64,000 bases of DNA, from assembly GCA_037974665.1 (NCBI GenBank), contig CM075767.1, forward strand, positions 7,589,501 through 7,653,500. Reading direction: 5' to 3'. The notes beneath the pieces were generated by a model. That model saw nothing but the letters and a program-made list of their open reading frames with translations, did no database searches and was not told the DNA's origin. The position numbers were made by a program, and so were the translations under genes. Positions 45,979-58,329 of the stretch are shown one piece after another (within the stretch, counting starts at the first letter, position 1; every line of letters starts with the position of its first letter). The DNA comes from Ehretia macrophylla. Taxonomy: Eukaryota; Streptophyta; Magnoliopsida; Boraginales; Ehretiaceae.

Positions 45979-46297
45979 GTATTCTTCAGGAGTTGAATAA
46001 TCTTTAATGCTTCGCAATATAGGCAATTGTTCTACCCTAATTATTTTGATTTTGGTTTCCTTTAGCCATGTTTTGAATGAAAGGTATTTGTGCTCGAGTT
46101 CGAGATATCAAGGTTTTCTCCATTTGAGGATCAAAAGAAAAAATAGTTGGTTTTAAAGATCGGCGACCATGCATACAATGAGAGAATGACAATTCATATT
46201 AAAAGACTAAATTGAAGATGAAACTAAAGCATTCAAAATATATACACAAAAAATATATACATAAATTAAATACTTACCTAAACTGTTGAACGCCAAT
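45979..46297 (-). pseudogene. Athila B gag N-terminal remnant and leader
   Basis: Downstream of the reversed primer-binding site, the minus strand reads MHGRRSLKPTIFSFDPQMEK, then TRAQIPFIQNMA, and after a stop VEQLPILRSIKDYSTPEEY in another frame. The FDP.ME pattern and the later TPEEY fit an Athila gag start. The bulk of gag is deleted, because the next preserved part (11474) is already close to protease. Confidence 0.5.
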
Positions 46298-46314
46298 CCC
46301 CGACAACGGCGCCA
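46298..46314 (-). other. Primer-binding site of Athila B
   Basis: Minus strand TGGCGCCGTTGTCGGGG, the classical Athila primer-binding sequence, six bases after the LTR end. Confidence 0.9.
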
Positions 46315-46320
46315 AAAATT

Positions 46321-47165
46321 TGATCGCGTTGTTGTACGACCAAAATTTAAGTTATATTTTATCCTTCTTTACCATATAGACATGGTGAGTCAAGGGTTGA
46401 TCCATTAAGATTGGGGTTAACAATTTCTTGTTAAGTACTTAATTTAGGTGCAGTCTATTTGTCTAAGTCACGGTAAATTTCACTTGAGTCCAAAATGTCA
46501 AGGATATGTCCAAATATTTCAGAAATAGTGTCCAAGCTTAGAAAATTGAATCGGATTACAAGACATGAAATTAAAATAATAACACTATTTTACTTAAGTC
46601 CAATAAGTCAAATCTGATTCGGAGTGGTAAATCTGTTCGAAATATTAAAGTACAATTTTATGGATTCGGATATATCAATTAAGTCCTTTGGGAATTAGGC
46701 TATAAGCACTGATTCCCTCAATTGGCCTCGGAGTTGCAGTTGATAAAATTGATCTATCATGAAAGCATAATTTATCCTAAAATAGGTAATAAATTAGCTT
46801 AACATCATAAATAATTAAGCAACCACTTTTCCGATATGTAATCAGTACAACCAATTTTCTTACGTTCGAGGTAGTCTCATATTGCCGATTGTTTACAAAA
46901 TTCCGACGTTTGTATATTCTTGATTAATGAAAATAATGACCTCAAGTTTATGCATGATTAATCATGTAATATTTAACAACATATAAAAATATAAGACATG
47001 AATTAATCTGAATCCCAATATTATATACAAAAATATCATCACATTATCACCCCGAATCTCGGGTCTAGTGTGCCATAATACAATTACAGTTCAGAAAATG
47101 ATATAGAAAATCAAGTAATTGAAATAGCTACTTATCGAGATTAGCATGTCTTGATTCATAGGTAT
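46321..47165 (-). repeat. 5' LTR of Athila B, truncated
   Basis: It matches the A1 LTR from its end (TGATCGCGT.GTT) to the CCCCGAATCTCGGGTCTAGTGTGCCAT block. Homology stops near 47165, so the LTR's upstream promoter part is lost at the junction with the Tat fragment. Confidence 0.8.
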
Positions 47166-48128
47166 GAACATCATGCCAACTGTAGAGTTGTGTCTCGAAT
47201 TCTAGCCCCTTACTGCCTAGGCCTTGTAATCTTTTTTGTAAGTTCGGGCCACTTGACTTGAATTGCAATGTATTAGCCAACTTTTTAATTTTTGATGAAG
47301 TGTCTTCCTTCTACTTTTTATTATCTTGTTAATTTCGAAGAGTACTATTCATGTTCGATCTCTTAAAACACTTTACTTGTGAATTTGGGTACTGTAAGCC
47401 CCCTCAGAATTTAAAATATCGCAAGCACATACTTAGTGGTAACTTTTACATCTGTAAGATTTCTTAATAGTATAACTCTTAAGAAACTACGACGGTCTCG
47501 GGCTAATATGTGTGGATGTCTCTGGCCTTGGGTACTGTGACCTTTAGGATGACTCTAATGGCCTTGAGTTCTATTGACCCTTAGGTGGCTCTAATGGCCA
47601 GGATGACATTGATGGCCTCAAGTTCTAATGACTTTTAGGGCTTTTGGCCTCGAGGTCTAATGACCCTTAAGATGGTCCTAATGGCCTCGGTCTCTAATGA
47701 CCCTTAGGATGGCTCTACTGGCCTTAGGCTCTAATGACCTTTAATAAGTTTTCACACAATTGCACACGATTGATTTCATTGATGCTTGAATCTTCATTAC
47801 AAAGTTTTTCATACCTAGTATTTTTTGAGATATTTTATATTCCAAGCATTCTTCAGTTTTTTTGCCTCCAACCTCGGTGAGCTTGTAGGTTCCTAGATTA
47901 GCTTTTTGATGACTTGGTAGGGTCATTCCCTATTGGTCCAAGTTTTCCTTAAGAGGGGTCGGCCTGGAAACATGCTTTTCTCAGAACCTTCTTTGATCTT
48001 CCTCGGTCGGACCTGCTTTGAAAAGCTCTATGTCATAGATATTTTGCTTGCCAACTTCCTGATCCAGGCCTTCTGTCCAAACTCTTCGACTAAGTTCAGG
48101 CTTTCTTCCATAGCCTGGTTATTGATTT
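47166..48128 (-). mobile_element. Tat/Retand-type gypsy 3' end
   Basis: The minus strand from about 48110 reads AMEESLNLVEEFGQKAWIRK, then VRPRKIKEGSEK, GRPLLRKTWTN.EWPYQVIKK and PRLEAKKLKNAWNI. This is the pattern of the Tat/Retand integrase C-terminal end (...VKPR.F..GDLVL.K......NWEGPY.V......G.....PHPWNAEHL). It is followed by a 3' UTR with a tandem array (47524-47745). Several frame breaks. It is cut at 48128 by V2 and at 47166 by Athila B. Confidence 0.7.
47524..47745. repeat. Minisatellite, about 36-bp unit, about six copies
   Basis: Units begin GGCCT[TC] and contain TCTAATGACCCTTAGGATGG. Units start near 47524, 47560, 47614, 47646, 47683 and 47720, with one shortened unit. It lies in the 3' untranslated region of the Tat element. 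Confidence 0.8.
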
Positions 48129-50154
48129 TGTAACGCCTCGATCTCTCGCGGAATCAGGACCAATAGCAACAACCCGACCCCAACCCCGACGCACAAAAAA
48201 TGAGGAAACGGACAGAGTTTCCCCTGTACTTAGGCCTATCCAGTACCTGCACATAGAAGATCTCCACAACATACAACAAAATACAATATCCCAATAGATC
48301 AAATAGGTTCCATTTCAAATTCATAAGAAAGTTCTAGATTCCTTTGCCATGACAAACTATACTCAAGCATTCTAAACTAACATCTACTAACTAAAGCAAT
48401 TAGATAAGCTTATTACAGGCCACTTATTAGATATCCAACTTTAATTTACAAGTCTTACAAACATGAATTACATACATGGCTAACTAGGCTCCAAAATGGG
48501 TACATAGTCATAAGCTTAACTAAGAGTTCACTTTACAATATATTTGATTACATAACACAAGCATCCAATCTCGAGCAATCAAAAAAATGTTTCAACTTCT
48601 TCTTCCTCTACAACTTGAAACGTGGTAGATGAAAAGGGTGAACATACACAATGCTCAGTGAGGGGGCGGATAAAGCCGAGGAGTTTTCGAAAGTCATTTT
48701 CATGCAATGCACATAAACTAGCTACATAATCAATAACCAAAGACAACCAAGAGGGTTCAATATCAATACGAGTAACATTCAAGTATATGAAACTAAATAA
48801 CACATATAAAATGGATACACGATTTTGATCACGATCTCGATCCCAATCACGAACACAATCACATTACCGGCAAATCCCTATACTCGAGTGGGTGTACTCC
48901 GGATGTACCCCAAATCCTACGACCCAACTTTCCTGGGGTAGATTTGTATGCCCCAGCGAGGAAAACCTCATGGGGTAGAAGAGTATGCCCCAGCGAAAGA
49001 GGGACTTGGTACCATGGTAGCCGAGCTATACCGGCAAGCCCAATGCCGCCCGGAGTTTCTCGACACTACCATGCCAAAAGGTTACAACCTTGACACTAAA
49101 CACACGATATAGCACATAACGAGTAATAACTAACATTTCGATATGCACATAAATGAGGATCAACAAAAGAGGTTTACCTCGCACATAAGCAATAACAATT
49201 CATGATAAACAATATAACATATTCTAACTCAACCCATAGCTCAGGTGATCAAGCATATAATCAAATTTTACTAATCCAATCAATAACATATAGGTAGCAA
49301 TGAACTAGTTTAATAAATAATCTATCAATTCTAATTATAAACACCACAAGTACAACATAGTATTCCATGCTCAAAGACATTTTAACTAAGTTATGTCCTA
49401 ACTTTTTGCATGCATTGATAATACTTAACACACACATGGTAGCTTTTAGATAGCAGCACTTAACATAGCTAATAACATTTCTATTTCCAATCATAATCAC
49501 ACCACCTTAATAAAACTTCTACAAGCTCAAAACATTTCAAACTAGCTATAGCATGACACTTAATGTACCTTGAACTAACACATAGCACATGAAATAGTAT
49601 TCCACTCGTTTAGCAACTAGGTAAACCAATTTCCAATCAAGACTACTTTAATAACACAATAAACACTTCATAGTCATCATTTAACTCAAGTAACTCAATT
49701 AAAACCATAGCATAACACATAGTACATGCTAAGCAATACATGGCTTATACATTAGCATAACTGAAGGCATATTCGGGATCAAGGGGAGGGAAAGGGCCAT
49801 TGGGCCGAACACACACGCACATACGGCCACTCACACACATACTTGCACACAATTCACCTTATGCTATAGTTTGTATTCTAGCTAGTTTATGCATTTGTTT
49901 AGCTATGTAGGCACTTTTAGAACTTCTTTTAGACATTAATTCAAACATACAAGCTTCAATCTATGATCTTTAATGGTAAACTACTACTCATCATCTTCTA
50001 CAATCAACAACTATCTAACAATACAATTTAAAGCAAATTCAATGGTCAATACACTTAGAAATCACTAAAGCATGCTTCATATAGCCAAAACAACATCAAA
50101 TAACCTATAAAAATTATCTTACATAATCAAGACATCAATTTAAAATACAAATAA
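48129..50154 (-). repeat. Tekay-type LTR V2, reversed, cut by element M
   Basis: It begins TGTAACGCCTCGATCTCTCG, the reverse complement of the U/V LTR end, and shares the CGGACAGAGTTTCCCCTGTA block with U2. The LTR start is absent because M was inserted at 50155. Frames 48096-48302, 48579-48803 and 49261-49500 lie inside the repeat. Confidence 0.7.
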
Positions 50155-52493
50155 TGAAATCATGGAAGCACTTCGGGATCGCCTCGGAAACATGTGATTC
50201 ACAACATATCAAAGTTAAGCGGAAGCATTGAACATTTTAAAATTTTCAACATAATCATTTGTAATCACATACATTTTCGAAGTAAAGTCCATAGTAATCA
50301 ACATGTGAAACATAATATATCTAATATATTACAAAGTGAACGAGAGATAAAATGGTATACCTCACGTTGATAGCCGAGAGAAGGTGGAATCACGACAGAG
50401 GTGCTACGGCGCAGATAAGCCTCCTTCACACATACAAAGGCTCTAGATTGAAACATACAATCCAAAGGTTATTTCTACAAACTAATTTAACGTGCTAGCT
50501 ACTTAGTAGTAGATTAGAGCTTGCATATAGATAGAAAGCAGAAATAAAAACACTTATCTTTTTTATGCTTTGGCCGAGAGCACTAAGGAATAAGACAAAG
50601 TTCTCATTTTTTTCTTTGTTCCCGTTGATGGCTGAAAGGATGATGGAAATGAGATGGCATGGACGAGCCTCCTTCACAAGCACAAAGGTCATAGATTGAA
50701 ACACACGAGCATCCAATGGCAAACACCACCAACCAAGTATATGTGCTAGCTTCTCGGTGATAGATCTAAGCTTTGTATAAAGTTAGAAGGCAAGAGAAAA
50801 ATCCTACCACCCTATCTTTACTATGGCCGAAAATACCATGAAAGAAAGGAGAGGATTTTGTCTTATTTTCTTCTCTTGTGTTGGCCGAAAATCATCAACA
50901 AAGGAGGAGAAGAGTTGGCCTTTATATATAATGTCTTGAGTTGTGTTTAGCTTGTGACAAGTGGCATGATATTTCTTCTCAAGACATCATCCTTTTGTCA
51001 AGTGTCAAACATGCATATATTCAAGACATCTTCCTTTGCCAACTTGTTCTTTGTCCTTTTGTGCTTTGTCTTCTAGTGTTTTGTCCACTAGTGTTTCGTC
51101 TACTAGTGCCAACTTGTCTTTTGTCTTCTAGTGACAACTTGTCTTTTGTCTTCTAGTGACAACTTTTCAATAATTAATTCTAATCCCTATTAGAATAATT
51201 AATTGGAAAAAGACCCCAATACATTTAGTATTTATACTTTGGCCGTAATACTTTCAAGTATTTATACTTTGACCCCAATACTTTCCAGTATTTGTACTTT
51301 GGCCCTAATAATTTCTAGTATTTATACTTTTGGCCCGCTTAACAATTAACGTCCAAAATAAATAACGTTAACTCTTTAAAATGTTTCTAACTTAATATCA
51401 AGCTCATTAATTGCCTTATTCTTGATGCTCTTTTTGTATGTGACTTTCTAGATTCATAACTGTATAACGATGAGGAAATATTAAACGCTTTTAATCTATT
51501 CCAGGAATGTCTCCGTCATTCGATGGAATACCCTTACGTTCAAGAGTTACGTCTAGCAACATACGCGCATTATGACAATTTATACGGTAATGAAGTCCTA
51601 CTCTAATGAATCTATTTATAGTCGCGAATTAGCGTGCAGTCCGATCTTTCTATTAATATGTCTTGATCATTGTAGGGACCATGATACGATTAATTCCACT
51701 AAACGATTCTATGCGTAGATCTATTCGGTGGAATGAGAGATGACACCTATGGAAAAACCCCTTTCTATCATTCTATCTTTTATGCCCCGGCCGAGGACTT
51801 CCTCATTCAAACAACTGAAATAAGCGCCTCATGTCGGAGGTTAATGAATCCTATCTCAACAATTACCTGTCAGTTTCTATATCATAAGACTAAACTGCGA
51901 GAGGCCGTATCTCACCTTTATTAAGGCGAGCTTTGTCCAAACGCTAAATTTAGCCCCTAATATATCCGACAACTATAATTTCTCAAGTCAAAGGATTAAT
52001 TTGCATAATTCGCAACGAATGACAAACTATTAATCCAAAGTCATGTAGTTTTAATCATTCTTCTCACATTCAGTGATCCGTTCAACTAACAATCACCCAT
52101 ATGTAAGTTAGCCGCATCCCTCTACTGTTTTGGCACAAGGCTCACCATCTTTTATCATTAACATCTCCATGTTAATCAAAGTTAACTTACATATGATAGC
52201 ACGTACTTGATTATTCTAGTCCCGGTCAAATAATCTGAGGGTTATGAATCATTTTGAATGTTTATTATATCGAAGAAATATGCCAATGTATTCTAAACAC
52301 TTTTAGAATATATTCTTCTCTGAAAAATATTATGGACACATTCATATCATGGGAATGACGAAAAATATGAACGTCACAAACAAGTCAATATGTAAACAAA
52401 CATATAGATACAAATGCCATTATGTACAAGTTAATGCCAATATATCCCCAAATAGGTCATCTAATTATATAGCATTAGGGCATATCTCCAACA
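50155..52493 (-). repeat. 3' LTR of M
   Basis: Plus-strand ends are TGAAATCATGGAAGC and GGGCATATCTCCAACA (LTR start TGTTGGAGATATG on the minus strand). Two minisatellites lie downstream of the TATA box in the minus sense: TAGTATTTATACTTTGGCC units (about 51225-51340) and TTTGTCTTCTAGTGACAACT units (about 51045-51180). Frames 50495-50722, 50941-51156 and 51733-51924 are incidental. Confidence 0.85.
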
Positions 52494-53900
52494 ATCTCCC
52501 ACTTGCACTAATGCTATGACATATATAGTATTAGCGCAACACACAATGGTTGTTTTTCCGCAATAACATATCATAATATTGTTATAGGCTACAGATACAA
52601 TATATGAAGATGGAAACACCTTTCAAATGTTTGGACATACTGTGAGACCTTGGTTCCTTTAGCTTGTGCAATAGCTCCATTATAGTCGTAACACAAAAGC
52701 ATCACAACTAAATGATAAGAACCATTATCAACTTGTATGGTTACCTTGATCCAAACAAATTCTTTTGTAACATCAAATATTACAAAAGATATAATATACG
52801 TAATGGGACATACAGTTCATTCAGAACTTTTTTAACTAATTGTGCTCCCATTAATCATGAACATGAACATCGAAATAGACATTCTATTATTAGTTTTAGA
52901 TCAAAATCTAAAATAATAAATCCATCACCACGGATTTTACTTTCTCCATAGAATATATTTTAAGTGTTTCAGAAGTACTTTAAATATATGCAAGTATTAT
53001 CCAATATTCTCAATTTGGATAGGATTGACATTAACTTATAACACTTTACAGTTTGCGCAATGTCAAACGTTGTACTTAGTACAACAACTTATGAAATTAT
53101 CTATTGCTGAAGCATAAGAGGATTTCATTCCAAGTTTGTTTTACTACTAGAGTTTCTCGAAAATTATTTGTCGGAGATGGATTCATTGTCCCAAGGACAA
53201 TAATTAATTTCTTTGATTTCTTTTCGAAAAACCATCTTAAACACCCTCAAGATCACTCTAGGTACAATCTTTGGAATATGTTAAGTAATCTCCTCATACT
53301 ATCACCATAGCTACGAATTCTCGAGATACTAATAACATCTACCAAATATGGAGATCATTTAATATGACTAGACTTTAACTGACATCACATCACTTATATC
53401 ATCAACTATGATATACAAGTCATCAACATACAGATTAAGAATAGTGGTTGCGCTCCCACTAACTCTGATGCATACAAGGTTCATCCAAGTACATAATGAA
53501 AATAGACTTAAGCATAATGATTGCTAAAAGATTCTATCCATTATTCTCTCTTTTGGAATATGTCCCCCTACCTTTGGGTAAGCAAAGACACAATCTCAAT
53601 CAAGCACATGATATCTTTCAAGAGACCAATCTAGCTATAAAAGGTCATAAGCCATTTTCCATAAACTTCAATCTTCATCTCGAAAATCATTATTCAGATA
53701 AGATTGAATTGTATGGAGTATAATCATTACGCATTTCACTAAAACATTTCTTGGAGTAGATATCATATATCAATTCTTTACAAATTGTAGGATCATCTAA
53801 CTAATCATTATCTCAAGTCATAAACCATTTTTGTGCATCCAATAGAAGTATCCCCATATCCTTCAAAGGATGAGATATACTACTAGATTTGCAAAGATCT
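52494..53900 (-). pseudogene. M pol 3' part: RT end and RNase H, decayed
   Basis: Next to the polypurine tract (AGTGGGAGAT on the minus strand, 52495-52505), the minus strand has AIAQAKGTKVSQYVQTFERC at about 52690-52630, the copia RNase H end. Further upstream it matches K at 42547-43300, and the join of K's 32210 and 42547 flanks around 53760-53800. Multiple stops in every frame. The plus-strand frames 52712-53723 are shadows. Confidence 0.75.
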
Positions 53901-56900
53901 TGTGTGATGGCATTTCAGACCAAATTGAATAGATTCAATATTTAGGTTTAGGTTATTTTGTGGCTTAGAGGACACTTCCTCAATTTCTATTTAATTAGAA
54001 TGCATCAACCTTCTTGAACAAAACCTTTTCTTCAAGAATGATCACAATCTAGCAGATCAATACAACTTGATCACACAATATAAATTATATCCTATAAAAC
54101 AAGGACATAGCATGAAACTGCCTTTCAACCCCAAACTTCTACTTGTCCTTTAAAAACTTTTCGATAAAAGTAGGATAATCTAGATATTACCTCCTTTAAT
54201 ATTTGGTTTGCTATCCAACTCATATAAAGTTCTAGCAATTGTGGGAATTTAACTATTCAATAAAAGCAATAAGGAAAGTACAACCCACAAGTAAATAGTA
54301 TGATTAGTCCAACTAATCAACTTTTGCACAAAGCATAATTTCTTCACTAAGAAATTCCTATTTAATTATGGTGCATCGGGTGTTGTTAATTATGATACTA
54401 TACTGAAGAATTGATATACTTATCCAAATATTACTCAAGTATTTTAGAATCATGATCACATCATAATCCAATAATACTTTTTCTTATATGGTCTCTCTAC
54501 TTTAGTCTAATGCTCTTTGAATCATCAAAAAAACTTTAGACATGTTCTTCAACAAGAACACGTAACCTTACTATGACAATCATTAGTGATGTTACATAAA
54601 GGAGAAAATACAGTTGAAGCTTATTCAAAAAAAAGCTTGTACATCATAATGTACTAATCCAAACAATTTAGTATTTCTAACCCTTTATCAAACAAATGGT
54701 GACTCGGTTACCTTCCCAAAATAAGATGCATAAGTCGATCCGAAAACCAACTTATTCACCATCCTAATATTGGAACTAACTAAGTTATAAAGAAAATACA
54801 ACTGACTTGGATTACTAACTTTATCCCAAAATATATTCGGTATGTGGTTAATCAGTTAACAAAATGTTTGTCTTTAGGTAACGCAACAACAATTGTTCCA
54901 TTTGCTAACACTGAAACCATTCCATGCTTCCAAAGTATTCTTTGATTAAGATTCTTTCAAATGCATGTATACTTATGTCACAATAGAATCTAAACCATAA
55001 AGTAATAACAACCATTAACAAAGAGATTTACTATTCATTAGAGCTTCATGGCCTTGACATGAAGACATACTGAATAAATCCTCCTTTTAATGTCCGATTT
55101 ATTAGTTTTGTAAACATTTTTAAATATGCCTTTTCAATCCTTATTTATCCTTTAGATTATGCTCCCACTGGCTAATAGAAATCATATGATTCATGTCTTT
55201 CTCCTTTGTATTACTAAATGATGAAATACGACCATGAATTGACTTCATTATGCCAATGAAATATGCTTACCACACAACTCTTTGTAGGTTTAGAATCATA
55301 TTCCTTTTATATATTGTATACTATTATACAATCAACAAAATAATATAACTCAATAGCATATTAAAGTTGTTTTACTTATCAATCATAAGTATCATACCTT
55401 TTCCTTTTGATGCATTATCAAGAAGGAAACCTAAGAGCATTCCAATCTAATCATATGATTAAGTTTCTAAGAACTATTCTTAGACAACATTTAATCAATA
55501 AAGTTTGGTCTGATTCATGTGATACAAGTCTGAATATTAAGATAAAAATGGGTTCATACATGTAGCCATAAACATGCGGAAAAATAAGATTGCTAGTTGA
55601 TTTTAACTCGTTTAATCATTTAACTTAGACTTTAATTAAATGATAGCTCCCACTAATTTTATCGAATCTCACACTCCCTAAATCAGAGATGTGAATTTGT
55701 TAAGATTCGGTAGTGGGTGACCAAATTCTCTTAATAATTTGTATCCCTCAAACCTTTGTGGTTATGATTGGAATAAAAATATTAAGAGTCAACAATACTT
55801 TGTCATCTATTTCACAAAATAGGTTATGGTCATATCCAGTCCCTAAATCACTTTGGTCTCAAACCATTGTGGCTATAATTGATTAAGTGATTCAGTTAGA
55901 TCCGAACCGCCATCTCATAGTTATCCGACAAATTAAATCAATAACCTCAAGCCTTTGTGGCTATAATTGGCCGTTAGATTTTGGAAGATAACCACATCAC
56001 TATGTTCTACTAGCGACTTAATTAAACTTATTACGAATCATGTCCTTCTACCTTTGGGTAAGACCGGATATGATCGCTTTAGGTTCATTAACTCCTAGGA
56101 TGGCGGAGGAAAACAAATCTAATACTAGTTTGCACATAGGGAGGTTTTGTATTTGTTAAGGTCTCACTTTGCATATTAGTTTATTTATAAGCGAATATCA
56201 CATATTAGCAAACGAATAAACACATATGCAAGAGTCATACATTAAGATCTCATCATGCACACAAAGCTATTTATAAGCTACCAACATATAAAGCATATAA
56301 AATAACATGCATGCAACACAAACAAATGGTGGATCATGGACTTGGGCTTAGAATAAGGAAAAAAAGATTATCCTAAAGCACATCCAATGTCTTCAAGATC
56401 TTCAACTTCCTTGAAATCTCCAAAGCCCCACCAAATCCTTGGATGCCTTCATTGGTTATTTTGCACTTCTTTTGAAAGATTACAAATAGTCCTCACTACA
56501 AAATTCTCTCAATTTGCAAGAAAGTAAAATGAGACTTATGTCTCAATTACAAACCACCAAGTCCATGATCAAGTTCACCATTCATCCACCCATAAAAGCT
56601 CATAAAGCTAAGATTAAACATATCACATATATAATCCAAGCTAAACAAATAAGCTAGCAACAATCTTATGCATCACATACAAAAGATGATATAACCATCT
56701 AATCTTTCACATCCATTAGTAACACCTTGCCAATTTGTATGTAAACCAATAGATTTCATAATCATAAAACCTTATAACACAAATGCATGTTAAGATCAAT
56801 CATTATTGCAAGTCCAAGAAATGTACCAACAACTTTTCAACCTTTACAATCCCAAGAAGATTCTCGACCGTGGCAAGGGAAAAATGCTCTACATTCATGT

Positions 56901-57252
56901 TCCATGTTCCATCATATATGACGTACAATATATATGGAGCGACACATTTCTCAAAAACCAACCTCAAAGCCAAAAAGAAACGGCCAAGGCTAAGAGAAAA
57001 GGTTCTACTCGCATGTTCCATCATATACAATGTACAATACACATGAAGTGGCATATTTCTCAACCATCCAAAAGCCTAGTGTCTTTCGACCATGCCAAGG
57101 GAAAAATATTATACTTGCTCGTTTCTCGAACCACTATGGACAATCATAGATCTTCACATGCATATATTTAGAATCATGAGATAAGGCCATTTTACATACT
57201 TTAAAGATTAGATCTATGGCTATACATGTTATCATGGACTTTAGAAACCATG
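53901..57252 (-). pseudogene. M leader, gag and pol N-terminal part, decayed
   Basis: AT-rich, no significant frame. About 53900-54620 matches K's middle part. The leader (55700-56010) has three copies of a CTCAA.CC.TTGTGG.TAT.ATTG motif at 55747, 55858 and 55946. The open frames 56783-57482 overlap in both directions and have no domain. Confidence 0.55.
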
Positions 57253-57264
57253 GCTCTGATAACA
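57253..57264 (-). other. Primer-binding site of M
   Basis: Minus strand TGTTATCAGAGC, one change from TGGTATCAGAGC, two bases after the LTR end. Confidence 0.8.
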
Positions 57265-57266
57265 CT

Positions 57267-58329
57267 TGAAAGCGTGGAAGCACATTGGGATCGCCTCGGA
57301 AACATGTGATTCACAACATATCAAAGTTAAGTGGAAGCATTGAACATTTTAAAATTTTCAACATAATTATTTGTAATCACATACATTTCCGAAGTAAAGT
57401 CCATAGTAATCAACATGTAAAACATAATATATCTAATATATTACAAAGTGAACGAGAGATAAAACGGTATACCTCACGTTGATAGCCGAGAGAAGGTGGA
57501 ATCACGATGGAGATGCTACGGCGTAGATAAGCCTCCTTCACACATACAAAGGCTCTAGATCGAACATACAATCCAAAGGTTATTTCTACAAACTAAGTTA
57601 ATGTGCTAGCTACTTAGTAGTAGATTAGAGCTTGCATATAGATAGAAAGCAAAAAGAGAAACACTTATCTTTTTCATGCTTTAGCCGAGAGCACCAAGTA
57701 AGAAGCCATAGTTATCATCTTTTTCTTTGTTCCTGTTGATGGCCGAAAGGATGATGGAAACGAGATGGCATGGATGAGCCTCCTTCACAAGTGCAAAGGT
57801 CAAAGATTGAAACACACAAGCATCCAATGGCAAACACCACCAACCAAGTATATGTGCTAGCTTCTCGGTGATAGATCTAAGCTTTGTATAAAGTTAGAAA
57901 GCAAGAGAAAAATTCTACCACCTTATTTTTACTGTGGCCGAAAATACCATGAAAGAAATGAGAGGATTTTGTCTTATTTTCTTCTCTTGTGTTGGCCGAA
58001 AATCATCAACAAATGAGGAGAATAGTCGGCCTTTATATATAATGTCTTGAGTTGTGTTTAGATTATGACAAGTGGCATGATATTTCTTCTCAAGACATCA
58101 TCCTTTTGCCAAGTGTCAAACATGCATATATTTAAGACATTTTCCTTTGCCAACTTGTTCTTTGTCCTTTAGTGCTGTCTTCTAATGTTTCGTCTACTAG
58201 TGTTTCGTCTACTAGTGACAACTTGTCTTTTGTCTTCTAGTGATATCTTGTCTTTTGTTTTCTAGTGACAACTTTTCAATAATTAATTCTAATCCCTATT
58301 AGAATAATTAATTGGAAAGAGACCCCAAT
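57267..58329 (-). repeat. 5' LTR of M, cut by T1
   Basis: It starts TGAAAGCGTGGAAGCAC and follows 50155-51215 closely for about 1060 bp, including the TCTTCTAGTGACAACTTGTC units. It stops at 58329 (GAGACCCCAAT), where TGTGAAACCCC begins. Confidence 0.88.

Larger units (their letters stand above)
50155..58329 (-). mobile_element. Copia element M (family of K), 5' LTR truncated
   Basis: Minus strand order: truncated 5' LTR (58329-57267), primer-binding site (57264-57253), leader and decayed gag/pol (57252-52494), 3' LTR (52493-50155). It is inserted in V2 on the left and cut by a T-family LTR at 58330 on the right. The pol part aligns with K on both sides of the A2 insertion. No frame on the sense strand exceeds about 60-90 codons, so all domains are dead. 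Confidence 0.85.

Noticed and set aside
56783..57482. Several overlapping ORFs on both strands
   Set aside because: They lie in the decayed leader and 5' LTR of copia M, with no protein-like pattern.
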